A stretch of DNA of 9,454 bases from contig JADGGM010000067.1 of assembly GCA_019689955.1 (NCBI GenBank), positions 1-9,454 on the forward strand. The letters are read 5' to 3'. Below, piece after piece: positions 1 to 6,838 of this stretch (the stretch's first letter is position 1; each line of letters opens with the position of its first letter). The position numbers and the translations under genes are program-made. Origin of the DNA: Gemmatimonadaceae bacterium. GTDB lineage: Bacteria; Gemmatimonadota; Gemmatimonadetes; Gemmatimonadales; Gemmatimonadaceae. The notes beneath the pieces were generated by a model. It made no database searches. It was not told the origin of the DNA and saw nothing but the letters and a program-made list of their open reading frames with translations.

Positions 1-1127
1 GGCTTGTTGCGGAGGTAGAACATCTTCCATGCGTCCGCGCGCGGGTCGAGCGCGGCTTGCATCTTCGCCGCCATGTACGTCGCGAACCCCTCCTTGAGCC
101 AGAGGTCGTCGAACCACTGCATGGTGACGTCGTCGCCGAACCACTGGTGCGTGACCTCGTGGAAGATCGTGGCCTCGCGGCCCAGGCGCTGGGTGAGCGT
201 CGGGCGCTCGCGGTAGATGAACGACTCCTCGTTGTAGAAGATCGCCCCCGGGTGCTCCATTCCCCCGAACGGGAACGCCGGGGCGAGCACGATGTCGAAC
301 TTGCCGAACGGGTACGCGATCCCGAAGTAGCGCTCGAGCCACGCCCGCGCGCGGGCGTTGAGCGCGAGCAGCGTGTCGGCCTCCACTTCCTTCGCGCGCG
401 ATGCGCGCACGTAGAGCGTCATCGCGCGCCCCGGCGCCCGGTCGCGCGCGGTGAACGTCGCCCACGGCCCCGCGGCGAACGCGATGAGGTAAGTGCTGAT
501 CGGCTCGGTGCGCGCGAAGTGGTACGTGATGGCGCTCGCGGCCGTGTCGGCGCGCACGAGGGCGCCGTTGGCGACGGCGCGCCAGGCGCGCGGTGTGGTG
601 AGCGTGAGCGCGACGCGCGCCTTGAGGTCGGGCTGGTCGAAGCAGGGGAAGAGCGCGTTCGCGTCCGCGGGGACGAGGAGCGTGTAGAGGTAGTCGGCGC
701 CGTCGGTGCGGTCGTGCACGCGGATGATGCTCTGCCCCGCGGCCGCGATCCCCGCGGCGAAGCGGAAGGCGAGCGTGTTCGTGCCGCGCACGAGCGCCGC
801 GGCCGGGATGCGCACGTGCGCGCCGTTGGCGACGAGGGGGGCGAGCGCGCGGCCGTTCGCCTCGGCGTGGTCGAGCGCGAGGCCGCGGAAGTCGAGGATC
901 ACGTCCCCCGTGTCGGCGCGGTCGAATCGGATCGTCACACGCCCCCACGCCGTGTCGTGCCCGGTCACGTCGAGGGAGAGGTCGTACGACACGTGGCTGA
1001 TCCGGGCGGCGCGGTACACGGCCAGCTCGCGCGAGATCCCCGGACCCATGAGCGCGTCGAGCGAGTCGGCGGGACGGGGGACGACCGACGTGGCCGCCAC
1101 GGCGGCGGCAAGGATGGCGATGAGCAT
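1..1127 (-). CDS. M1-family zinc aminopeptidase, exported, partial (C-terminus beyond window)
   Basis: This gene encodes a zinc metallopeptidase of the M1 (aminopeptidase N-like) family, which removes N-terminal residues from peptides. Reading leftward from the ATG at 1127, 375 codons lie in the window and the frame stays open at the edge. Residues 1-16 (MLIAILAAAVAATSVV) form a short signal-like hydrophobic stretch, so the enzyme is probably exported. An N-terminal beta-rich domain follows, including the segment FPCFDQPDLKA, typical of M1. The catalytic domain shows the exopeptidase motif as GGMEH (residues 288-292, in place of the usual GAMEN) and the zinc site HEVTH (323-327), with the third zinc ligand Glu346 exactly 18 residues later. 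The family consensus HEXXH-X18-E is therefore intact, with Glu324 as catalytic base. Full-length M1 enzymes have about 600-850 residues, so roughly the last half is missing. The start was chosen because it gives the signal peptide; only a weak GGAG lies 12 bases upstream. The gene is divergent from the PfpI-like gene. Substrate preference cannot be read from the sequence. Confidence 0.93.
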   Translation of the reverse strand, partial: MLIAILAAAVAATSVVPRPADSLDALMGPGISRELAVYRAARISHVSYDLSLDVTGHDTAWGRVTIRFDRADTGDVILDFRGLALDHAEANGRALAPLVANGAHVRIPAAALVRGTNTLAFRFAAGIAAAGQSIIRVHDRTDGADYLYTLLVPADANALFPCFDQPDLKARVALTLTTPRAWRAVANGALVRADTAASAITYHFARTEPISTYLIAFAAGPWATFTARDRAPGRAMTLYVRASRAKEVEADTLLALNARARAWLERYFGIAYPFGKFDIVLAPAFPFGGMEHPGAIFYNEESFIYRERPTLTQRLGREATIFHEVTHQWFGDDVTMQWFDDLWLKEGFATYMAAKMQAALDPRADAWKMFYLRNK

Positions 1128-1227
1128 GTTCGAGGGTAGCTCCGGGGGCGGCGGTCGAGCAAGATTGAGGAGCAGCGGCGCCGCGCGGCACCGGCGCCCG
1201 TCCACCGCTCACGGAGGAGTCGTCGTC
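1128..1227. promoter_or_regulatory. Divergent intergenic region between M1 peptidase and PfpI-like gene
   Basis: These 100 bases separate two genes transcribed away from each other, so promoters for both must lie here or inside the neighbouring coding ends. The only AT-richer patch is AAGATTGAG around 1161-1169. It reads CTCAATCTT on the minus strand and could be a weak -10 for the M1 gene. I see no convincing -35/-10 pair on either strand. A 10-base palindrome GCGGCGCCGC at 1175-1184 is unremarkable at this GC content. The assignment as regulatory rests on gene arrangement only. Confidence 0.4.
1213..1219 (+). promoter_or_regulatory. Strong Shine-Dalgarno site of the PfpI-like gene
   Basis: GGAGGAG lies 8 bases before the ATG at 1228, a near-ideal Shine-Dalgarno sequence and spacing. 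It fixes the start of the PfpI-like gene, whose reading frame is otherwise open for about 520 bases further upstream. It is also the only strong ribosome binding site visible before any gene in this window. Confidence 0.85.
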
Positions 1228-1776
1228 ATGTCGAAGGGAACGGTTCTCATCCTGGTCGGCCCCGAGTACGAGGACCTGGAGGTCTGGTACCCGAAGCTCC
1301 GCCTCGAGGAGGGCGGGTTCGAGACCAAGCTCGCCGGGATCGGGGAGCGCACGTACTACGGGAAGCACGGCTACCCGTGCACGGTGGACGGCCACGTGGA
1401 GGAGTTCCCCGCCGAGTCGCTCGTCGGGATCGTCGCCCCGGGCGGGTGGGCGCCGGACAAGCTGCGGCGCGACCCGCACGTGCTCGCGCGCGTGCGCGAG
1501 GTGCACGCCGCGGGGAAGATGGTCGCGACCATCTGCCACGGGCCGTGGATCCTCATCTCGGCCGGGATCGTGCGCGGGCGCACCCTCACCTCCACCGTCG
1601 GCATCCGGGACGACGTGGTGAACGCGGGCGCGCAGTGGGTGGACGCGCCCACGGTGACCGACGGCAACATCGTGAGCGCGCGGGTGCCGAAGGATCTCCC
1701 CGCGTTCGGCGTCGCGATGCTCGAGGTGCTCGAACGCCGCGCTGCGCGGCGCGAGGTGGTGGGCGCAGGCGCGTAG
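1228..1776 (+). CDS. DJ-1/PfpI family protein (PfpI subfamily)
   Basis: The product is a 182-residue single-domain protein of the DJ-1/PfpI family, the usual length for the PfpI/YhbO branch. The nucleophile elbow is ATICHGPW, with the reactive Cys103 followed by His104. Glu18, in EYEDLEVWYP near the N-terminus, matches the conserved acidic residue that contacts the cysteine in PfpI proteins. The segment APGGWAPDKLRR (70-81) is a signature of the PfpI subfamily. There is no signal peptide, so the protein is cytoplasmic. Members have been described as intracellular cysteine peptidases and as stress-related glyoxalase/deglycase enzymes, and the sequence does not decide between these roles. The start is fixed by GGAGGAG 8 bases upstream. 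It lies between two exported peptidase genes and is followed by a 161-bp gap, so it may be transcribed alone. The last seven residues or so look like an unconserved tail. Confidence 0.95.
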   Translation: MSKGTVLILVGPEYEDLEVWYPKLRLEEGGFETKLAGIGERTYYGKHGYPCTVDGHVEEFPAESLVGIVAPGGWAPDKLRRDPHVLARVREVHAAGKMVATICHGPWILISAGIVRGRTLTSTVGIRDDVVNAGAQWVDAPTVTDGNIVSARVPKDLPAFGVAMLEVLERRAARREVVGAGA

Positions 1777-1815
1777 CGATCGACCCCGACGCACGTTTCC
1801 CCGACTATCGATCGC
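1776..1815. repeat. 8-bp inverted repeat at the end of the PfpI-like gene
   Basis: GCGATCGA (1776-1783) and its exact reverse complement TCGATCGC (1808-1815) enclose a 24-base loop. The left arm begins on the last base of the stop codon TAG. The position suits a transcript-end hairpin, but no run of T follows and the loop is long for a factor-independent terminator. Both arms contain the palindrome CGATCG, so pairs of that hexamer arising by chance are an alternative explanation. Confidence 0.4.
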
Positions 1816-1857
1816 ACGAACCAGGTGTGGACGCCGTAGCGTCTCGAGTGCCGGCAC

Positions 1858-1885
1858 AGCACCGGGGGCGAGCGCGGCGTATTCA
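1858..1885 (+). promoter_or_regulatory. Candidate promoter of the tricorn-like protease gene
   Basis: In an otherwise GC-rich stretch, TATTCA (1880-1885) stands out as a possible -10 element 58 bases before the ATG at 1938. AGCAC (1858-1862) sits 17 bases upstream of it. The same AGCAC-spacer-CGTAT layout occurs before the GH1 gene. The match to a standard -35 is poor, so this is tentative. The rest of the 1777-1937 gap contains only the inverted repeat near its left end. Confidence 0.3.
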
Positions 1886-1937
1886 AGCATGGCCGCCTTC
1901 GCCGTGCTCGCCCTCCCACTCGGTCCTTGGTTCCGCC

Positions 1938-4900
1938 ATGACGACTGCACCGACCTGCCGGCGCCGCCGCTCGCTCCTCCTCTCTCTCGCTCTCCGCCCC
2001 GCCGCTCTGTCCGTCGCGCTTCTCGCCGCGGCGCTCGCGCTCCCCGGGGCCGTTCGGCCCATGGGTGCCCAGAGCGCCCGGGCCGCGTTCTCCGAGCCGG
2101 CCTTGTCGCCGGATGGCTCGGAGATCGCCTTCGTCTCGGGCGGCGACATCTGGACCGTGCCGGCGGCCGGCGGGACGGCGCGGCTCCTCATCTCCGATCC
2201 GGCCACCGAGTCGCGCCCGCTCTACTCCCCTGATGGCTCGCGCCTCGCGTTCGTGTCCACGCGCACCGGGAACGGGGACATCTACGTCCTCACCTTCGCC
2301 ACCGGCGCCCTCGAGCGGATCACCTACAGCGACGGCATGGACCAGCTCGACGCGTGGTCGCGCGATGGGGCGTGGCTCTACTTCTCCACGACCAGCCAGG
2401 ACATCTCGGGGATGAGCGACGTGCTCCGCGTGAGCGCCCGTGGGGGCACGCCGATGCCGGTCACCGCGGACCGCTACGCGAGCGAGTACTGGGCCGCGCC
2501 CTCCCCCGATGGCGCGACGGTGGCCTTCACGGCGCCCGGGATCGTCGCGGCCCAGTGGTGGCGCAAGGGGCACAGCCATCTCGACGAGAGCGAGATCTGG
2601 CTGCTGCACCGCGGCCGCGAGCGGCGCTACGAGGCGGTCACATCGGGGGGCGCGAAGAGCGCGTGGCCGATGTGGAGCGCCGACGGGCGCACGCTGTACT
2701 ACATGTCCGACCGCACCGGCGCCGAGAACGTGTGGGCGGCGCCGCTGGGGAACGGGAGCGCGGCGCACCCGATCACCACCTTCCGCGACGGCCGCGTGCT
2801 CTGGCCCACGATCGCGGCCGACGGGCGCACGATCGCCTTCGAGCGGAACCTCGCCATCTGGACGCTCGACGTGGCGAGCGGCCGCGCGCGCGAGGTGCCG
2901 ATCGTGCTCCGCGGCGTGGCCGCCGGGCCGGGGATCGAGCACCTGCGGCTCACCGCCGGCTTCCAGGACCTTGCGCTCTCCCCGGACGGCAAGAAGCTCG
3001 CCTTCGTGGCCCACGGCGAGGTGTTCGCCGCCCCCGCGCGGCTCGCGGGAGCGAATGGCGCGGGCGACGCGCCCTCCGCGAGCGACGCGGTCCGCATCAC
3101 GCACACGGCCGCCGCGGAAGCGCAGCCGGTCTGGTCCCCCGACAGCCGGCGCCTCGCCTACACCTCGGACCGCGACGGCCCCACGCACCTCTTCGTGTAC
3201 GACGTCGCCACGGAGACGGAACGGCGCCTCACGAACACCGACCGCGGCGACGTCACGCCGCAGTGGTCCCCCGACGGCCGCTCGATCGCTTTCATCCGCG
3301 GGGGGGAAGAGCTGCGGGTGATCGATGTCGCGAGCGGCGCCGAGCGGCGCCTGGCCACGGGCGCGCTGGACCGCGCACCCCTCCTCTCGCCCACCCCCTT
3401 CGCGTGGTCGCCGGACGGGGGGTGGATCGCGTACCTCACGCGGAGCGACGGGGCGTTCGAGAACGTGTACCTCGTCCCCAGCGCCGGCGGGGCGAGCCGG
3501 CCGGTCAGCTTCCTGCCGAGCGCGTTCGCGCGGAGCATCGCGTGGGCGCGCGACCGGAGCTACCTCCTCTTCACGACCTCGCAGCGCACGGAGATGGGGC
3601 GCGTGGCGCGCGTCGATCTCGTCTCGCGCGTGACGCGGTTCCGCGAAGATGAGTTCCGCGACCTCTTCCACGAGGAGTCCCCGCGCCCGGCGCCCTCGCG
3701 CGCGCCCTCCGCTGCCGACTCCACGCCGCGCGCGGCGTCCGACAGCGGCGGCGCGCCCCGCGGGCGTCGCGCGCCCACGCGCGTGGACTTCGATGGCATC
3801 CGCGAGCGGCTCTCCTTCCTCCCGGCCGGGATCGACGTGCTGGAAGCGACGATCAGCCCCGATGGCAAGTCGGCCCTCCTCACCGCCCTGGCGGCGGGGC
3901 GGTCGAACCTGTACCTCTACCCGCTCGACAACGACGCCTCGGACGACAACGTCGCCCCGGTCGCGCGCCAGCTCACCGCGACCCCGGGGCCGAAGCGCGA
4001 CGCGCAGTTCTCCCCGGACGGGAAGAGCGTGTACTACCTCGACGGCGGGCGGATCAGCATCGTGTCCGTGGAGTCGCGGCAGGTGAAACCGCTCCCGGTC
4101 GTGGCCGAGCTGGATGTCGACTTCGCGCAGGAGAAGTTCGAGGTGTTCCACGAAGCGTGGCGCTTCCTCGCCGACAACTTCTTCGACCCCGCCTTCAACG
4201 GCGTCGACTGGCGCGCGATGGAGGCTGCCTACGAGCCGTACATCGCCGGCGCGCGAACGCCGGACGAAGTGCGCCGTATCACCTCGCTCATGATCGGCGA
4301 GCTGAACGCGTCGCACTCCGGGATCAACCGCGCTCCGCGCGACGGGTCCACCACGGGACGGATCGGGCTCCGCTTCGATCCGGACGAGTACGAGCGCACG
4401 GGGCGGTTGCGCATCGCCGAAGTCATCCCGCACTCCCCGGCGGCGCTCCACCCGGTGGTCCAGGTGGGGCGATACCTGATCGCCGTGAACGGCACGCCGA
4501 TCGGCGCGCACACGAACCTCGACGCGCTGCTCGACCATACGGTGGACCGCCGCGTGGAGCTGACGCTGAGCCTCGACCCGAGCGGCCCGTCGCGCGAGGT
4601 GGTCGCCGTGCGCCCGGTAAGCACGGCCGCCGAGAAGGCGCTGCTCTACCGCGCCTGGGTGGAGCAGAACCGCGCCTACGTCGCGCGGGTGAGCGGGGGG
4701 CGGCTGGGGTACGTGCACATGTTCGACATGTCGCAGGCCGCGCTCGACCGGCTCTACACGGACCTCGACGTCGAGAACCGCGGGCGCGACGGGGTCGTGA
4801 TCGACGTCCGCAACAACAACGGCGGGTTCGTGAACGCGTACGCGCTCGACGTGCTGAGCCGCCAGCCGTACCTGGTCATGACGACGCGCGGCCGCTCCCC

Positions 4901-5300
4901 GGTCTCCGCGCGCTCGCAGCTCGGCCAGCGCGCGCTCGAGCTCCCCACGATCCTCGTCACCAACCAGCACTCGCTCTCCGACGCCGAGGATTTCACCCAG
5001 GGCTACCGCGCGCTCGGCCTGGGGAAGGTGGTCGGGGAGCCGACGGCGGGGTGGATCGTCTACACCTTCAACGTGCCGCTCATCGACGGCTCCGTGGTGC
5101 GCATCCCGAGCACCCGCGTCACGACAGCCGACGGCGCGCCCATGGAGATGCACCCGCGCCCGGTGGACATCCCCGTCACCCGTCCGATCGGTGCGAGCTA
5201 CACGGGCTCGGACCCGCAGCTCGACGCCGCCGTGCGCGAGCTCCTGGCCGAGCTCGCGCGCCGCGGGCGCCCGGCCGTGGGGGCGGGGAAGGCGCGCTGA
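1938..5300 (+). CDS. Exported tricorn-like protease: beta-propeller, PDZ and S41 peptidase domains
   Basis: The product is 1120 residues long and resembles tricorn protease (family S41), a serine peptidase that cuts oligopeptides. An arginine-rich start (RRRR, 8-11) and a hydrophobic core lead to a likely cleavage near ARA-AF (47-51), so it is exported; no canonical twin-arginine motif is seen. Residues 50-730 hold many PD40/TolB-type blades with the recurring SPDG...IAF pattern, giving probably two propellers. A Pro/Ala/Ser-rich linker (580-616) interrupts them just before VDFDGIRERLSFLP. The tricorn core helical segment is at 730-800, a PDZ domain at about 808-895 and the S41 domain at about 910-1090. 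Likely catalytic residues by family pattern are His793 (ELNASHSG), Ser1014 with Asp1015 (NQHSLSDAED) and Glu1070 (PMEMHPRPVDI), so the enzyme looks active. The ATG at 1938 was chosen because it gives the signal peptide; there is no Shine-Dalgarno. The divergent M1 aminopeptidase nearby could process its products. Confidence 0.93.
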   Translation: MTTAPTCRRRRSLLLSLALRPAALSVALLAAALALPGAVRPMGAQSARAAFSEPALSPDGSEIAFVSGGDIWTVPAAGGTARLLISDPATESRPLYSPDGSRLAFVSTRTGNGDIYVLTFATGALERITYSDGMDQLDAWSRDGAWLYFSTTSQDISGMSDVLRVSARGGTPMPVTADRYASEYWAAPSPDGATVAFTAPGIVAAQWWRKGHSHLDESEIWLLHRGRERRYEAVTSGGAKSAWPMWSADGRTLYYMSDRTGAENVWAAPLGNGSAAHPITTFRDGRVLWPTIAADGRTIAFERNLAIWTLDVASGRAREVPIVLRGVAAGPGIEHLRLTAGFQDLALSPDGKKLAFVAHGEVFAAPARLAGANGAGDAPSASDAVRITHTAAAEAQPVWSPDSRRLAYTSDRDGPTHLFVYDVATETERRLTNTDRGDVTPQWSPDGRSIAFIRGGEELRVIDVASGAERRLATGALDRAPLLSPTPFAWSPDGGWIAYLTRSDGAFENVYLVPSAGGASRPVSFLPSAFARSIAWARDRSYLLFTTSQRTEMGRVARVDLVSRVTRFREDEFRDLFHEESPRPAPSRAPSAADSTPRAASDSGGAPRGRRAPTRVDFDGIRERLSFLPAGIDVLEATISPDGKSALLTALAAGRSNLYLYPLDNDASDDNVAPVARQLTATPGPKRDAQFSPDGKSVYYLDGGRISIVSVESRQVKPLPVVAELDVDFAQEKFEVFHEAWRFLADNFFDPAFNGVDWRAMEAAYEPYIAGARTPDEVRRITSLMIGELNASHSGINRAPRDGSTTGRIGLRFDPDEYERTGRLRIAEVIPHSPAALHPVVQVGRYLIAVNGTPIGAHTNLDALLDHTVDRRVELTLSLDPSGPSREVVAVRPVSTAAEKALLYRAWVEQNRAYVARVSGGRLGYVHMFDMSQAALDRLYTDLDVENRGRDGVVIDVRNNNGGFVNAYALDVLSRQPYLVMTTRGRSPVSARSQLGQRALELPTILVTNQHSLSDAEDFTQGYRALGLGKVVGEPTAGWIVYTFNVPLIDGSVVRIPSTRVTTADGAPMEMHPRPVDIPVTRPIGASYTGSDPQLDAAVRELLAELARRGRPAVGAGKAR

Positions 5301-5305
5301 GCGCG
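5293..5305 (+). other. Small hairpin enclosing the stop codon of the tricorn-like gene
   Basis: CGCGC (5293-5297) and GCGCG (5301-5305) can pair around a 3-base loop that is the TGA stop codon itself. No T-rich run follows. It could slow termination or protect the 3' end, but short GC hairpins are common at this base composition. Confidence 0.2.
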
Positions 5306-5343
5306 GCGAGCTCGGCGCGCGCGGGGCACGGGTGATCCATCGA

Positions 5344-5372
5344 AGCACGGACCGCGCGAGGACGTATATTTG
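5344..5372 (+). promoter_or_regulatory. Candidate promoter of the GH1 gene
   Basis: TATATTTG (5365-5372) is the most AT-rich octamer in this 131-bp intergenic region. It fits a bacterial -10 element, and also the TAnnTTTG -7 box known from Bacteroidota. AGCAC (5344-5348) lies 16 bases upstream, where a -35 would sit, although it does not match TTGACA. Transcription would start near 5378-5382, giving a leader of about 50 bases before the ATG at 5432. No Shine-Dalgarno is visible in that leader. Confidence 0.5.
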
Positions 5373-5381
5373 GTGCTGCTG

Positions 5382-5395
5382 CACGGGATCCCGTG
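5382..5395. promoter_or_regulatory. 14-bp perfect palindrome, candidate operator of the GH1 gene
   Basis: CACGGGATCCCGTG is a perfect 14-base palindrome starting 9 bases after the TATATTTG box, at or just after the expected transcription start. A repressor bound here would block initiation, as sugar-responsive repressors often do for glycosidase genes. The centre is GATC rather than the CG core typical of LacI-family sites, and no regulator gene is in the window. At this GC content a perfect palindrome this long is expected about twice in the window by chance, so the position is the main argument. Confidence 0.35.
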
Positions 5396-5431
5396 TCACG
5401 CGCTCCCGCGTCCCGTCCGTCCGCGTTTCCC

Positions 5432-6796
5432 ATGAGTGATTCGATTCGTTTCCCCGAGAGCTTCCTGTGGGGTGCCGCGACCTCGGCCTATCAGGTGGAG
5501 GGCTCCCCGCTCGCCGACGGTGCCGGTCCCAGTATCTGGCACCGATTCTCACATTCTCCCGGCCGCACCGCGGGCGGGGAGACCGGAGACGTCGCCTGCG
5601 ACCACTACCGCCGCATGGAGAGCGACGTCGCGCTCATGCGCGAGCTGGGGCTCAACGCCTATCGCTTCAGCATCTCCTGGAGCCGCATCCTCCCGGCGGG
5701 GCGCGGGGCGGTGAACCCGCGCGGGGTGGCCTTCTACGACCGGCTCGTGGACGCGCTCCTGGCCGCGGGGATCCGTCCCAACGTGACGCTCTACCACTGG
5801 GACCTCCCGGCGGCGCTCGACGACCGCGGCGGGTGGCTCAACCCCGACATCGCCGAGTGGTTCGCCGACTACGCGCGCGTCTGCTTCCGCGCCCTCGGCG
5901 ACCGGGTCCCGATGTGGGCCACGCTCAACGAGCCGTGGGTGGTGACCGACGGCGGCTACCTCCACGGTGCGCTCGCCCCCGGGCACCGCAACCTGTTCGA
6001 GGCACCGATCGCGACGCACCAACTCCTGCGCGCGCACGCCGCGGCGGTGCGCGCCTTCCGCGCGGAGCGGCGTGGGACCGGGGAGATCGGGATCGTGGTC
6101 AACCTCGAGCCCAAGTACCCGGCCTCCGATTCCCCCGCCGACCAGGCGGCCACGCAGCGCGCGGACGCGTACATGAACCGGCAGTACCTCGACCCCATCT
6201 TCTTCGGCACGTACCCGGAGGAGCTGTGCGCGATCTTCGGCGAGGCGTGGCCGGAGATCCCGGCGGCCGACATGTCGCTCATCCGCGAGCCGATCGACTT
6301 CCTGGGGATCAACTACTACACGCGCAGCGTCGTCCGCCACGATGACGCGGCGCTCCCCGTGCGCGCGAGCGGCGTGCGGCAGCCGGCGCACACGTACACC
6401 GAGACGCAGTGGGAGGTGTACCCGCCGGCGCTCACGCGCGTGCTGCTCTGGGTGAAGGAGCGCTACGGCGACATCCCGCTCTACATCACCGAGAACGGCG
6501 CCGCCTTCTACGACCCCCCCACCGCGACCGACGGCCGCGTGGACGATCCGCTCCGCGTGCAGTACTACCGCGACCACCTGCGCGCCGCGTACGACGCGAT
6601 GCGGCAGGGGGTCGACCTCCGCGGCTACTTCGCCTGGTCGCTGCTCGACAACTTCGAGTGGAGCCTCGGCTACGGCAAGCGCTTCGGGCTCGTGCACGTG
6701 GACTACCAGACGCAGCAGCGCACGCCGAAGGCGAGCGCGCGCTTCTACGCCGAGGTGATCCGCACCCGCGGCGCCGTGCTCGGCGCGTGTCCGTAG
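5432..6796 (+). CDS. GH1 family beta-glucosidase
   Basis: The product is a 454-residue retaining beta-glycosidase of family GH1, full length for the family (about 440-460) and most likely a beta-glucosidase. It begins with the classic PESFLWGAATSAYQVEG (8-24). The acid/base is Glu167 in TLNEPWV and the nucleophile is Glu354 in YITENGAAF. Sugar-binding residues Gln21, His122 (YHWDLP), Asn166, Glu409 and Trp410 (DNFEWSLGYGKRFG) are all present. Glu409 favours free glucosides or galactosides over 6-phospho-sugars, since 6-phospho enzymes carry a Ser-Lys-Tyr phosphate site there. No signal peptide is seen, so it acts in the cytoplasm on imported short beta-glucosides. The ATG at 5432 was chosen because GH1 proteins start a few residues before this motif; a GTG at 5393 would add 13 unconserved residues. 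No Shine-Dalgarno is present. A candidate promoter and palindrome lie upstream, and a convergent exported glycosidase gene ends 6 bp away. Confidence 0.96.
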   Translation: MSDSIRFPESFLWGAATSAYQVEGSPLADGAGPSIWHRFSHSPGRTAGGETGDVACDHYRRMESDVALMRELGLNAYRFSISWSRILPAGRGAVNPRGVAFYDRLVDALLAAGIRPNVTLYHWDLPAALDDRGGWLNPDIAEWFADYARVCFRALGDRVPMWATLNEPWVVTDGGYLHGALAPGHRNLFEAPIATHQLLRAHAAAVRAFRAERRGTGEIGIVVNLEPKYPASDSPADQAATQRADAYMNRQYLDPIFFGTYPEELCAIFGEAWPEIPAADMSLIREPIDFLGINYYTRSVVRHDDAALPVRASGVRQPAHTYTETQWEVYPPALTRVLLWVKERYGDIPLYITENGAAFYDPPTATDGRVDDPLRVQYYRDHLRAAYDAMRQGVDLRGYFAWSLLDNFEWSLGYGKRFGLVHVDYQTQQRTPKASARFYAEVIRTRGAVLGACP

Positions 6797-6838
6797 AACG
6801 CCTCAGTAGAAGAGGGTGAGGTCCGCCGGGAGCCGGCG
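6771..6838. terminator. Possible bidirectional terminator hairpins at the convergent junction
   Basis: Two short perfect hairpins flank the 6-bp gap between the convergent genes. One is GCGCCG-TGCT-CGGCGC (6771-6786), inside the end of the GH1 gene. The other is CGCCGG-GAG-CCGGCG (6824-6838), inside the end of the opposing gene. Transcripts from either side must stop close to here. Neither hairpin is followed by a T run in the relevant direction, so factor-dependent termination is as likely. Confidence 0.25.

Noticed and set aside
57..1139. A 360-codon open frame on the plus strand opposite the M1 aminopeptidase
   Set aside because: The translation is low-complexity and Arg/Glu/Val-rich. The opposite strand carries HEXXH-X18-E and the other M1 signatures.
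706..1227. An upstream extension of the PfpI-like gene to a start at 706
   Set aside because: The added 174 residues are Ser/Arg/Ala-rich without any domain and overlap the antisense M1 gene. A near-perfect Shine-Dalgarno marks the ATG at 1228.
1889..2233. A short ORF beginning MAAFAVLALPLGPW with a signal-like start
   Set aside because: Its frame runs across the real tricorn-like gene, the sequence after the first residues is arginine-rich noise, and its ATG lies at or before the likely transcription start.
1371..5552. A 1393-codon open frame on the minus strand, antisense to the tricorn-like gene
   Set aside because: It is rich in Arg, Ala, Gly, Pro and His with no recognisable domain. 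The plus strand here encodes a full tricorn-like protein with catalytic motifs. Stop codons are rare in antisense frames of very GC-rich genes.
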